A stretch of DNA of 64,000 bases from Bermanella sp036960565. GTDB lineage: Bacteria; Pseudomonadota; Gammaproteobacteria; Pseudomonadales; Oceanobacteraceae. Shown in pieces: positions 18,698 to 26,469 of this stretch; within the stretch, counting starts at the first letter, position 1, and every line of letters begins with the position of its first letter. The position numbers and the translations under genes were made by a program. Where the stretch lies: NCBI GenBank assembly GCA_036960565.1, contig JBALXQ010000036.1:1-64000 (forward strand), written 5' to 3'. A model generated the notes under the pieces. It was not told the DNA's origin and searched no databases. It saw only the letters and a program-made list of their open reading frames with translations.

Positions 18698-18832
18698 TTA
18701 TGCAGAAAGCTTGCTGCGGCCTTTGGCACGACGACGAGCTAGAATTTGACGACCGCTTTTGGTTGCCATACGAGCACGGAAACCGTGGCTGCGCTTACGT
18801 TTTAGATTGCTTGGTTGAAAAGTGCGTTTCAT
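18698..18832 (-). CDS. rpmH: 50S ribosomal protein L34
   Basis: Smallest large-subunit ribosomal protein, 44 residues. Translation on the minus strand from the ATG at 18832-18830 gives MKRTFQPSNLKRKRSHGFRA at the start and GRSKLSA at the end, with stop TAA at 18700-18698. Both ends match the family exactly. It is the first gene of the rpmH-rnpA-yidD-yidC operon and borders the origin region. Confidence 0.98.
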   Translation of the reverse strand: MKRTFQPSNLKRKRSHGFRARMATKSGRQILARRRAKGRSKLSA

Positions 18833-19273
18833 GACCCGTTACTCAGATTTGTGAACAATAAAATTTAGGGAGCGGATTGTATTGAAAACATCCAATACTT
18901 TCAATGAATCTTTCATTCAATTTCGTTTTTTATAATTCTCGTTTTCTTATTATATTTAATATATATATATGTAGTTATTAATGTTATTTCTTATGTTAGT
19001 TATTATTATATAGCAGCCTATTTTCTGTTGATAACCCTTTGTAAGCCTTTAAATACAAGGAGTTACAGGCATGATAACCCCTGTATTTAACGTCAGTAAG
19101 CTTGGTACAAGGGTCTAACAACCTGGGTATAAAGGCACTGGTTATACACAACATCTATTGAACCTCTGGTTATTCACATTTTCATCCCGGTTATACACAT
19201 AGGTAATTCACAGGTTTTAGCCCTATATATCTGTGGATAACCTTTTCGATATAGGTACAATAGCCAACCGATT
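18833..19273. other. Likely chromosomal replication origin (oriC)
   Basis: This 441 bp gap between divergent rpmH and dnaA has no gene. An AT-rich tract at about 18936-19016, including a run of alternating TA, is a candidate unwinding element. DnaA boxes follow: TTATACACA (19142-19150), TTATTCACA (19170-19178), TTATACACA (19191-19199) and TGTGGATAA (19232-19240, complement of the perfect TTATCCACA). A near match TGTTGATAA is at 19026-19034. Position and content match the pseudomonad type of oriC. The boxes also overlap the expected dnaA promoter, so autoregulation by DnaA is likely. Confidence 0.85.
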
Positions 19274-20785
19274 ATGATGGAGTTGCCCGCCGTGCTGGCA
19301 TTGTGGGATGAATGTGTAAGGTGTCTACAAGACGAATTACCTGCACAACAGTTTAATACATGGATACGACCACTGCGGGCTAACGAGTCAGAGCAGGGCT
19401 TGGTGGTATCTGCACCTAATCGATTTGTAAAAGATTGGGTAAAAGACAAATTCTTGAATCGAATTGAATCCTTGCTGTCTGAATTAAATGGCGGTCGGCT
19501 GCTTCCCTGCAAAATAGAAATAGGGGGGAAATCAACTACTCCTGCCTTTATAAGTAATTCTGGAACTAATAAAGCCTCTGCTAAAACAGATTCGCCCCGA
19601 GCTGCCGCCCCTAGGGCTAGAGTATCAGCACCTGTTATACAAGAAGAGCTGGTTCCAGTTGAACCTGCTCAAAAAGCACCTGTAAGAAGCCATGTTGTGG
19701 CAGCTCCGCGACCTATGGGCAAAATTGAGCCTCGTAAGGTTCAGGTTGAAGGCAGTATTCAGCATCAAAGTGGCCTTAATAAGCGTTTTACCTTCGATAC
19801 TTTTGTTGAGGGTAAGTCGAACCAATTAGCCCATGCTGCTGCACAACAGATAGCACAGAACCCTGGTGGCTCTTACAATCCACTATTTATATACGGTGGT
19901 GTTGGTCTGGGTAAAACTCACCTTATGCTGGCGGTGGGTAATCAAATTCAAAAGCAAAACCCGAATGCTAAAGTGGTTTATTTGCACTCAGAACGTTTTG
20001 TGGCTGATATGGTTAAAGCTCTTCAGTTAAATGCCATAAACGAATTCAAGCGTTATTACCGTTCGGTAGATGCTCTATTAATAGATGACATTCAGTTCTT
20101 CGCCGGTAAAGAACGTTCCCAAGAAGAATTTTTCCATACCTTTAATGCCTTATTAGAAGGCGGTCAGCAGATGATACTTACCTGCGATCGTTACCCTCGT
20201 GAAATTAAAGGCCTTGAAGATCGATTAAAAAGCCGATTTGGCTGGGGTTTGACGGTTGCCGTTGAACCTCCTGAGCTTGAAACCCGTGTTGCCATATTAA
20301 TGAAGAAGGCTGAAGAAGAGGGGATTGACCTTCCTCATGAAGCCGCTTTCTTTGTGGCACAAAAAATTCGCTCTAATGTTCGTGAGTTAGAAGGGGCCTT
20401 AAAAAGAGTTATTGCCAATGCGGCTTTTACCGGCTCCAAGATTACCCTGCCTTTTATTAAAGAAAGTTTAAAAGATCTATTGGCATTGCAGGATAAGCAG
20501 GTCAGTATTGAAAACATCCAGCGCTTTGTTGCCGAATATTACAAGATCAAAATGTCAGACATGACATCTAAGCGTCGCACTCGTTCTATCGCAAGGCCTC
20601 GCCAAGTGGCTATGGCATTGAGCAAAGAATTGACCAATCACAGCTTGCCTGAAATAGGCAGTGCATTTGGTGGCCGAGACCATACAACTATTCTGCACGG
20701 CTGCAGGAAAGTGAAAGAGTTACGCGAAACTAATGCAGATATTCGTGAAGACTATAAAAACTTATTTAGATCACTGACCAGCTAA
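19274..20785 (+). CDS. dnaA: Chromosomal replication initiator DnaA
   Basis: AAA+ initiator that binds DnaA boxes and opens oriC. It has 503 residues. Domain I (about 5-90, LWDECVRCLQDELPAQQFNTW) binds partner proteins; a low-complexity linker covers about 95-165. The AAA+ domain has the P-loop GGVGLGKTHL near residue 213 and Walker B LLIDDIQFF. Domain IV ends with the DNA-binding signature GGRDHTTILHGCRKV. Two adjacent ATGs (19274, 19277) could serve as start. It heads dnaA-dnaN-recF-gyrB. Confidence 0.98.
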   Translation: MMELPAVLALWDECVRCLQDELPAQQFNTWIRPLRANESEQGLVVSAPNRFVKDWVKDKFLNRIESLLSELNGGRLLPCKIEIGGKSTTPAFISNSGTNKASAKTDSPRAAAPRARVSAPVIQEELVPVEPAQKAPVRSHVVAAPRPMGKIEPRKVQVEGSIQHQSGLNKRFTFDTFVEGKSNQLAHAAAQQIAQNPGGSYNPLFIYGGVGLGKTHLMLAVGNQIQKQNPNAKVVYLHSERFVADMVKALQLNAINEFKRYYRSVDALLIDDIQFFAGKERSQEEFFHTFNALLEGGQQMILTCDRYPREIKGLEDRLKSRFGWGLTVAVEPPELETRVAILMKKAEEEGIDLPHEAAFFVAQKIRSNVRELEGALKRVIANAAFTGSKITLPFIKESLKDLLALQDKQVSIENIQRFVAEYYKIKMSDMTSKRRTRSIARPRQVAMALSKELTNHSLPEIGSAFGGRDHTTILHGCRKVKELRETNADIREDYKNLFRSLTS

Positions 20786-20903
20786 AAGTTGTTCAGAGTA
20801 AACTGATATATAAATTACTAGGTTTTCTCCCGTACTTTACAGAGAGATCCTAAGATTATAAAAATATTACTGCGGTCACTGACCTGTTAAGAGTGGAAAA
20901 GGC

Positions 20904-22007
20904 ATGAAATTCACCATCACCAGAGAAGCCCTGTTAAAACCACTTCAGTTGGTTGCAGGCGTTGTTGAGCGTCGTCAAACCTTGCCAGTACTGTCCAATG
21001 TTCTATTGGAAGTAAAAGGATGCAAGCTATCTTTAACGGGTACAGACCTTGAAGTTGAGATGATCGGGCGTACCGATCTTTTGGAAGCAGGCACTGACGG
21101 CGAAATAACCGTGCCCGCCAAGAAACTTATGGATATCTGTAAATCGTTGCCTGACCAATCAACCTTGGCCATCTCTATTGATGATCACCGTGTATTGTTA
21201 CAAGCGGGTCGCAGTAAGTTTGTGTTATCTAGTTTGCCTGCCAACGAATTCCCGAATGTTGACGACATTGAAGCCAATACTAGTTTTACGCTTCCACAGG
21301 CGCAGTTACGTCGAGTGATTGATCGCACTGCTTTTGCGATGGCTCAGCAAGATGTTCGTTATTACCTTAATGGCCTGCTGTTAGAAGTTAAGAGCGATGC
21401 ATTACGCGCCGTTGCTACTGATGGACACCGCTTGGCAACATGTGGCGTTAGCGCAGAGTTAGATGTGGAAGGGAAAACTCAGGTTATCGTTCCACGTAAA
21501 GCTGTTTTGGAATTGGCCAAATTAATGACTGATCCAGAAGAAAGCGTAGAGCTTTCTTTAAGTAATAATCATATCCGTGCCCAAGTAGGAGATTTCACCT
21601 TCACCTCCAAATTGGTAGACGGTAAATTTCCAGATTACGAGCGTGTTATTCCTCGTAACGGAAACCGTACGTTGCTGGCCGACCGCCAGGCTTTGCGTCA
21701 GGTGTTTTCTCGTACCGCGATTCTTTCTAATGAAAAGTACCGTGGTGTTCGCCTGCTGTTGGATGACAATACTCTGCAGGTAGTGGCAAATAACCCTGAG
21801 CAAGAGCAAGCAGAAGAAAGCATTGGTGTTGAATTTCAAGGTGACTCTTTGGAAATAGGCTTTAACGTCAGTTACTTACAAGACGTTTTATCCGTACTGG
21901 ATGGCGACGACATGAAAATGACACTAGGCGATGCTAACTCCAGTGCCATTATGGAAGAAGTTGAAGGTGGTGATAGCCTGTACGTTGTTATGCCTATGCG
22001 TTTATAA
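20904..22007 (+). CDS. dnaN: DNA polymerase III beta sliding clamp
   Basis: Ring-shaped dimer that holds polymerase III on DNA. It has 367 residues, in three repeated clamp domains of about 120 residues. It begins MKFTITREALLKPLQLV and ends with the hallmark YVVMPMRL, which forms part of the partner-binding pocket. It follows dnaA by 118 bp and precedes recF by 16 bp. Confidence 0.98.
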   Translation: MKFTITREALLKPLQLVAGVVERRQTLPVLSNVLLEVKGCKLSLTGTDLEVEMIGRTDLLEAGTDGEITVPAKKLMDICKSLPDQSTLAISIDDHRVLLQAGRSKFVLSSLPANEFPNVDDIEANTSFTLPQAQLRRVIDRTAFAMAQQDVRYYLNGLLLEVKSDALRAVATDGHRLATCGVSAELDVEGKTQVIVPRKAVLELAKLMTDPEESVELSLSNNHIRAQVGDFTFTSKLVDGKFPDYERVIPRNGNRTLLADRQALRQVFSRTAILSNEKYRGVRLLLDDNTLQVVANNPEQEQAEESIGVEFQGDSLEIGFNVSYLQDVLSVLDGDDMKMTLGDANSSAIMEEVEGGDSLYVVMPMRL

Positions 22008-22023
22008 GAGTTATTAGTATTCT

Positions 22024-23112
22024 GTGTCTATAGAGTTCTTAATGTTACAAGGGATGCGCAATTTGGCATCCCTTTCTTTATCCCCCTCTCCTCAAATCAA
22101 TCTTATTTATGGTGCCAATGGTAGTGGTAAAACCAGCCTGCTGGAGTCCATTCATTATTTGGCTTACTGTAAATCCTTTCGCACTCATAAACAAAAATTT
22201 CTAATCCAGCATGGTCAGGACAACTTAACAGCTTTTTGCAAATTGTCAGGGCAGCAGCTTGGAATTGAACGCAATATTAAAGGCGAGCGCCGGATAAAGC
22301 TAAATGGTGAGTGGCTACAAAGCGCTGCTGAATTAGCGTCAATTTTACCCGTCCAGCTGTTGGATCCTTCAATGTTTAGGTTGCTAGAGGGAAGCCCTCA
22401 ATTTAGAAGAGAGTATTTAGATTGGGGTGTGTTCCACGTGGAACACGATTTTATTTCCATTTGGCGCCAATTTAAAATTGCTCATAAAACCCGTAATGCT
22501 TTACTAAAACAAGGTACTGGCTCTGCCAATAGTCTTGGGGAAACAGAGCGTCAAATATGGCATCAAAGCTTAGCTAATTACGCTAACCAAATTACGAACA
22601 TGCGTAAGCATTATTTGACTAAGCTCAAGCCAGTGTTTGATGAATACATGGTTCGTTTAAACCCAAATATAGAAGTGACTATGGCGTTTTATCAAGGCTG
22701 GGGTAAAGACAGGGATTATTTGGATTTACTAAATGAGAGCTGGTCTAGTGACCTTAAGCAAGGCTTTACACAGCTAGGTCCACAGCGAGCTGATCTACGC
22801 TTGAAGGTAAAAGGCATGGCCGCAGTGGAGGTTTTATCACGTGGACAGCAGAAAATGGTTGTATGTGCCCTTAAGTTGGCTCAGGCGAAACTTTACCAAC
22901 AAGCGACTAAAAAGCCCTGTATCTTCTTAGTAGACGACTTAGCCGCTGAGTTGGATATTAACCATAGAAAAGCTTTATGTAGCCTCCTAGAAGAATTAGA
23001 ATGTCAGGTCTTTGTTACCGCTGTTGAGGCCGCTCAAATCGCGGATTGCTGGTCACCATCAAGCAATGTTAAAAAGTTCCACGTGGAACACGGAAACCTA
23101 ATCCCAGAATAA
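22024..23112 (+). CDS. recF: DNA repair and recombination protein RecF (contains two parS sites)
   Basis: ATPase of the SMC/ABC type that loads RecA at gaps in the RecFOR pathway. It has 362 residues. The P-loop GANGSGKT is near residue 30, the signature LSRGQQKMV near residue 270 and the Walker B region FLVDDLAAELD near residue 300. The best start is GTG at 22024, which gives the family N-terminus; ATG 22042 would be short. The coding sequence holds two ParB-site palindromes (22430-22445 and 23075-23090). Confidence 0.96.
   Translation: MSIEFLMLQGMRNLASLSLSPSPQINLIYGANGSGKTSLLESIHYLAYCKSFRTHKQKFLIQHGQDNLTAFCKLSGQQLGIERNIKGERRIKLNGEWLQSAAELASILPVQLLDPSMFRLLEGSPQFRREYLDWGVFHVEHDFISIWRQFKIAHKTRNALLKQGTGSANSLGETERQIWHQSLANYANQITNMRKHYLTKLKPVFDEYMVRLNPNIEVTMAFYQGWGKDRDYLDLLNESWSSDLKQGFTQLGPQRADLRLKVKGMAAVEVLSRGQQKMVVCALKLAQAKLYQQATKKPCIFLVDDLAAELDINHRKALCSLLEELECQVFVTAVEAAQIADCWSPSSNVKKFHVEHGNLIPE
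22430..22445. promoter_or_regulatory. parS site 1 (ParB-binding centromere)
   Basis: TGTTCCACGTGGAACA is a perfect 16-bp palindrome and matches the bacterial chromosomal parS consensus. It is embedded in the recF coding sequence, about 3.2 kb from the DnaA boxes. Such origin-near parS sites are bound by ParB, which is encoded in this window. Confidence 0.93.
23075..23090. promoter_or_regulatory. parS site 2 (ParB-binding centromere)
   Basis: AGTTCCACGTGGAACA has the perfect 14-bp core GTTCCACGTGGAAC with one outer base changed from parS site 1. It lies close to the 3' end of recF, 645 bp from site 1. Confidence 0.9.
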
Positions 23113-23150
23113 AAGACAAAAATAATATGTCTGCCAGGAGTTTTTGATTC

Positions 23151-25580
23151 ATGAGTACTGAAGAAAATACGTATGACTCTTCCAGTATTAAAGTCCTTAA
23201 AGGACTTGATGCTGTAAGAAAGCGCCCAGGCATGTACATTGGCGATACAGATGATGGCTCTGGCTTACACCACATGGTTTTCGAAGTGGTGGATAACTCC
23301 ATAGATGAAGCCCTTGCTGGTCACTGCTCTGAAATTAAAATAATCATTCACCCTGATGAATCTATTAGCGTTAGTGATAATGGCCGTGGTATTCCTACGG
23401 ACATTCACGAAGAAGAAGGTGTGTCAGCCGCTGAAGTTATCATGACTGTACTGCACGCTGGCGGTAAGTTTGACGATAATAGCTACAAGGTATCGGGCGG
23501 TTTGCACGGTGTGGGTGTTTCAGTAGTAAACGCCTTATCAGACAAATTAAAGATGACCATTCGTCGTGCCGGAAAAATTTGGGAACAAAGCTATACCATG
23601 GGCGTGCCAGATGCTCCTATGGCAGCGGTTGGTGATACTGAAACCACAGGTACCACGATTCATTTCCATGCGTCTCCTGAAACCTTTACCAATATTCACT
23701 ATAACTACGACCAATTAGCCAAACGTATTCGTGAGCTGAGCTTCTTAAATTCGGGTGTACGTATCGTATTAAAAGACGAACGTTCAGACCGTGAAGATGT
23801 TTTTGAGTTTGAAGGTGGTCTTACGTCTTTTGTTGAATACCTGAATACCAATAAAACCCCTGTTAATGACATATTCTATTTCCGTTTAGATGGTGATGCT
23901 CGCGAAGATGGCATTGGTGTGGAAGTAGCCATGCAGTGGAATGATGGCTTCAGCGAAAACATATTCTGTTTTACCAATAACATTCCTCAACGAGACGGTG
24001 GAGCACACTTAGCGGGTTTCCGTGGTGCGCTAACTCGTACATTAAATAACTATATTGAGCGCGAAGGTTTAGCTAAAAAGGCTAAAATCAGTGCCACTGG
24101 TGATGATGCCCGTGAAGGTTTAACGGCGATTGTATCGGTTAAGGTGCCTGATCCTAAGTTCAGTTCACAGACTAAAGACAAGCTTGTATCTTCTGAAGTT
24201 AAAACCGCCGTAGAGCAGGAAATGGCGCGTTTATTCAGCGACTTCTTAGTGGAGCAACCACAACAAGCTAAACAGATTGTTAGTAAGATGTTGGACGCAG
24301 CCCGCGCCCGTGAGGCTGCCCGCAAAGCCCGCGATATGACTCGCCGTAAAGGTGCGTTAGATGTGGCAGGCTTACCCGGTAAATTGGCCGATTGCCAAGA
24401 GAAAGACCCTGCATTATCTGAAATTTACTTAGTGGAAGGGGACTCGGCCGGCGGATCAGCCAAACAAGGCCGAGACCGTCGCACACAAGCCATCTTGCCG
24501 CTTAAAGGTAAAATTCTAAACGTAGAAAAAGCTCGCTTTGATAAAATGCTGTCTTCTGTTGAAGTCGGCACCCTGATTAAGGCTTTGGGTTGTGGTATTG
24601 GACGCGAAGAATTTAATGTGGAAAAACTGCGTTACCACAGCATTATCATTATGACCGATGCCGATGTGGATGGATCACACATCCGTACTTTGCTGCTGAC
24701 CTTTTTCTTCCGTCAAATGAATGAAATCATTGAGCGTGGTCATATCTTTATTGCCCAGCCACCGCTATATAAAATTAAGCGTGGTAAGCATGAGCAATAC
24801 ATTAAAGATGATGAAGCGTTAGATTTATATCTCACTACTACCGCATTGGATAATGCCTCATTGTTTGTTAATCCTGATGCTCCTGGTATTGGTGGCGAAA
24901 ACCTTGAACAGCTAGTGAACGAGTACCGTAAGGTAATGGCGAACATTGGTCGTTTATCACGTGTTTACCCTACTGCAGCCCTTAAAGAAATGATCTACAC
25001 ACCTAAGCTGAGTGTTGATGATCTGAAAGATAAGGCCAAGGTACAAGCATGGTGTGAGCAGTTACAAACACGTTTTGACAACACTAAAAACAGTGAAAGC
25101 AAGGTAACGATTGAAGTAGTGGAAGACACGGAGCGCCATTTGTTCGTGCCTGACGTGAAAGTGGTTAGTCACAGTATTCCTACTGATTACATATTGTCGC
25201 ATGATTTCTTTGGATCACCTGTTTATCAGAGCATTTGTGCATTAGGTGCTCACTTGGAAGGGCTATTAGAAGAAGGTGCCTTCATTCAACGTGGAGAACG
25301 TAAGTCTGAGCAAAGTACCTTTGAAGGGGTGTTGGCTTGGTTAATGAATGAAGCTCGTCGTGGATACAGCATACAGCGCTATAAAGGGCTGGGTGAGATG
25401 AACCCAGAACAACTATGGGAAACTACCATGGACCCTGCAGTACGCCGCATGCTGCGTGTGACTATCGAAGATGCCGTAGCGGCAGATCAGATGTTCACCA
25501 CGCTTATGGGCGACGATGTTGAACCTAGACGTGAGTTCATCGAAAAGAATGCGCTATTAGTAGATAATCTGGATTTCTAA
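23151..25580 (+). CDS. gyrB: DNA gyrase subunit B
   Basis: ATPase subunit of gyrase, which introduces negative supercoils. It has 809 residues, against 804 in E. coli. The GHKL ATPase domain includes GMYIGDTDDGSGLHH and NALSDKL. The Toprim domain has EGDSAGGSAKQGRDR and DADVDGSHIRTLLLTFFF. The C-terminal segment QRYKGLGEMNPEQLWETTMD is diagnostic of GyrB. AGGAG at 23135 precedes the ATG. A strong terminator follows. Confidence 0.98.
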   Translation: MSTEENTYDSSSIKVLKGLDAVRKRPGMYIGDTDDGSGLHHMVFEVVDNSIDEALAGHCSEIKIIIHPDESISVSDNGRGIPTDIHEEEGVSAAEVIMTVLHAGGKFDDNSYKVSGGLHGVGVSVVNALSDKLKMTIRRAGKIWEQSYTMGVPDAPMAAVGDTETTGTTIHFHASPETFTNIHYNYDQLAKRIRELSFLNSGVRIVLKDERSDREDVFEFEGGLTSFVEYLNTNKTPVNDIFYFRLDGDAREDGIGVEVAMQWNDGFSENIFCFTNNIPQRDGGAHLAGFRGALTRTLNNYIEREGLAKKAKISATGDDAREGLTAIVSVKVPDPKFSSQTKDKLVSSEVKTAVEQEMARLFSDFLVEQPQQAKQIVSKMLDAARAREAARKARDMTRRKGALDVAGLPGKLADCQEKDPALSEIYLVEGDSAGGSAKQGRDRRTQAILPLKGKILNVEKARFDKMLSSVEVGTLIKALGCGIGREEFNVEKLRYHSIIIMTDADVDGSHIRTLLLTFFFRQMNEIIERGHIFIAQPPLYKIKRGKHEQYIKDDEALDLYLTTTALDNASLFVNPDAPGIGGENLEQLVNEYRKVMANIGRLSRVYPTAALKEMIYTPKLSVDDLKDKAKVQAWCEQLQTRFDNTKNSESKVTIEVVEDTERHLFVPDVKVVSHSIPTDYILSHDFFGSPVYQSICALGAHLEGLLEEGAFIQRGERKSEQSTFEGVLAWLMNEARRGYSIQRYKGLGEMNPEQLWETTMDPAVRRMLRVTIEDAVAADQMFTTLMGDDVEPRREFIEKNALLVDNLDF

Positions 25581-25604
25581 ATTTAACTAGTTATTCAAGT
25601 GCTT

Positions 25605-25632
25605 AAAAAACCCAGCTTAGGCTGGGTTTTTT
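25605..25632 (+). terminator. Terminator after gyrB
   Basis: AAAAAACCCAGC, loop TTAG, then GCTGGGTTTTTT form a perfect 12-bp stem with a T-run, 25 bp past the gyrB stop. The symmetric A/T runs make it usable from both strands. Confidence 0.92.
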
Positions 25633-25706
25633 AGTTTAGTGCTGGTTTAACTTATTAGGTGGGAGATACAAGGTAAATCTAGAGGTTACAAAATTAGTGA
25701 AAAATG

Positions 25707-25735
25707 AAGGCCAATCAAGTTTCTCAATTGGCCTT
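25707..25735 (-). terminator. Terminator for the outer-membrane barrel gene
   Basis: Arms AAGGCCAAT (25707-25715) and ATTGGCCTT (25727-25735) pair perfectly. On the minus strand the stem is followed by a T-rich sequence. It lies 20 bp past the stop of the gene at 25755. Confidence 0.7.
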
Positions 25736-25754
25736 ATTTAATAGCAGTGGGCTA

Positions 25755-26333
25755 TCAGTTTAAATAATGCTGGTAAGTTAAAAATACTGACCCACTATTC
25801 TCATCAATGGCACCGTTTTCCATGTCGAAATGATGAAAAAATTGATATTCAAAATTGAAATACTGCCTCTTAGTTAAACGATAACCTAGGCCCGCCCCAA
25901 CATAAGCCTGATATTTACTGGCACTACTTGAAGCGCCATTGTTCTTATAATTAAAACGGGTTTGACCGCCACCAAAGCGGGTAAAGCCTGTGATTTGCTT
26001 ATACGGTGAAGTCGTTATTTTAAGGCCAGTAGAAACCGATTGAGATGAAAACTCATAGTTGGTGTCACTGTAATTTGTTTTACCATCATAGTTATACATA
26101 AGCTCAAACCAAACATTAGAGCTCTTCATTATCTTTCCACCGATTAGTACCTTAGCGGCTACTGATTGAGGCAGGGTATCTGCAGTACTGGTTTCATCAA
26201 TGGCTTGATGCTGTGAGAGACCGAGTCCTAGCTCAACATAAGACTGCGGGCCGATTGCTGCTTTTTTAGCGTACGAAGTGAGAGGTAAAATTAGCAGTCC
26301 TATGACAGCTAAAGTAAGAGATAACAAACGCAT
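25755..26333 (-). CDS. Outer-membrane beta-barrel protein, function unknown
   Basis: Protein of 192 residues. A cleavable signal peptide (about residues 1-22, ending TSYA|KK) is followed by a series of short alternating strands, such as SYVELGLGLS, NVWFELMYNYDG and AYVGAGLGYR. It ends in strand-like FLTYQHYLN. This is the build of a small eight-strand barrel of the OmpA-like/porin-like surface protein type. No enzyme motif is visible. It is a single gene between two minus-strand terminators, next to the giant secreted protein but apparently with its own transcript. Confidence 0.7.
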   Translation of the reverse strand: MRLLSLTLAVIGLLILPLTSYAKKAAIGPQSYVELGLGLSQHQAIDETSTADTLPQSVAAKVLIGGKIMKSSNVWFELMYNYDGKTNYSDTNYEFSSQSVSTGLKITTSPYKQITGFTRFGGGQTRFNYKNNGASSSASKYQAYVGAGLGYRLTKRQYFNFEYQFFHHFDMENGAIDENSGSVFLTYQHYLN

Positions 26334-26437
26334 TCCAATTTCCTTATTAATTCAGTAAAAGTGCGCGTATAAAACCAATATTATTAAAGTTAAATTTGGC
26401 GCATTAAATATTATTTTTAAGTTCTTTATAAATTAAA

Positions 26438-26462
26438 GAAGGCTACTTAAAGCAGCCCCTTC
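26438..26462 (-). terminator. Probable terminator after the 1581-residue protein gene
   Basis: The minus strand reads as a stem GAAGG-GGCTGC / GTAGCC-TTC with a TTTAA loop and a small bulge, followed by TTTAATTT. It starts 8 bp after the stop codon of the large gene. Confidence 0.6.
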
Positions 26463-26469
26463 TTAACTA

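Noticed and set aside
22837..22852. CACGTG-containing sequence TTATCACGTGGACAGC in recF as another parS
   Set aside because: Only the CACGTG core matches; the arms are not symmetric and differ from parS at several positions. Other CACGTG sites at about 24958, 48170, 58005, 61306 and 62660 fail the same test.
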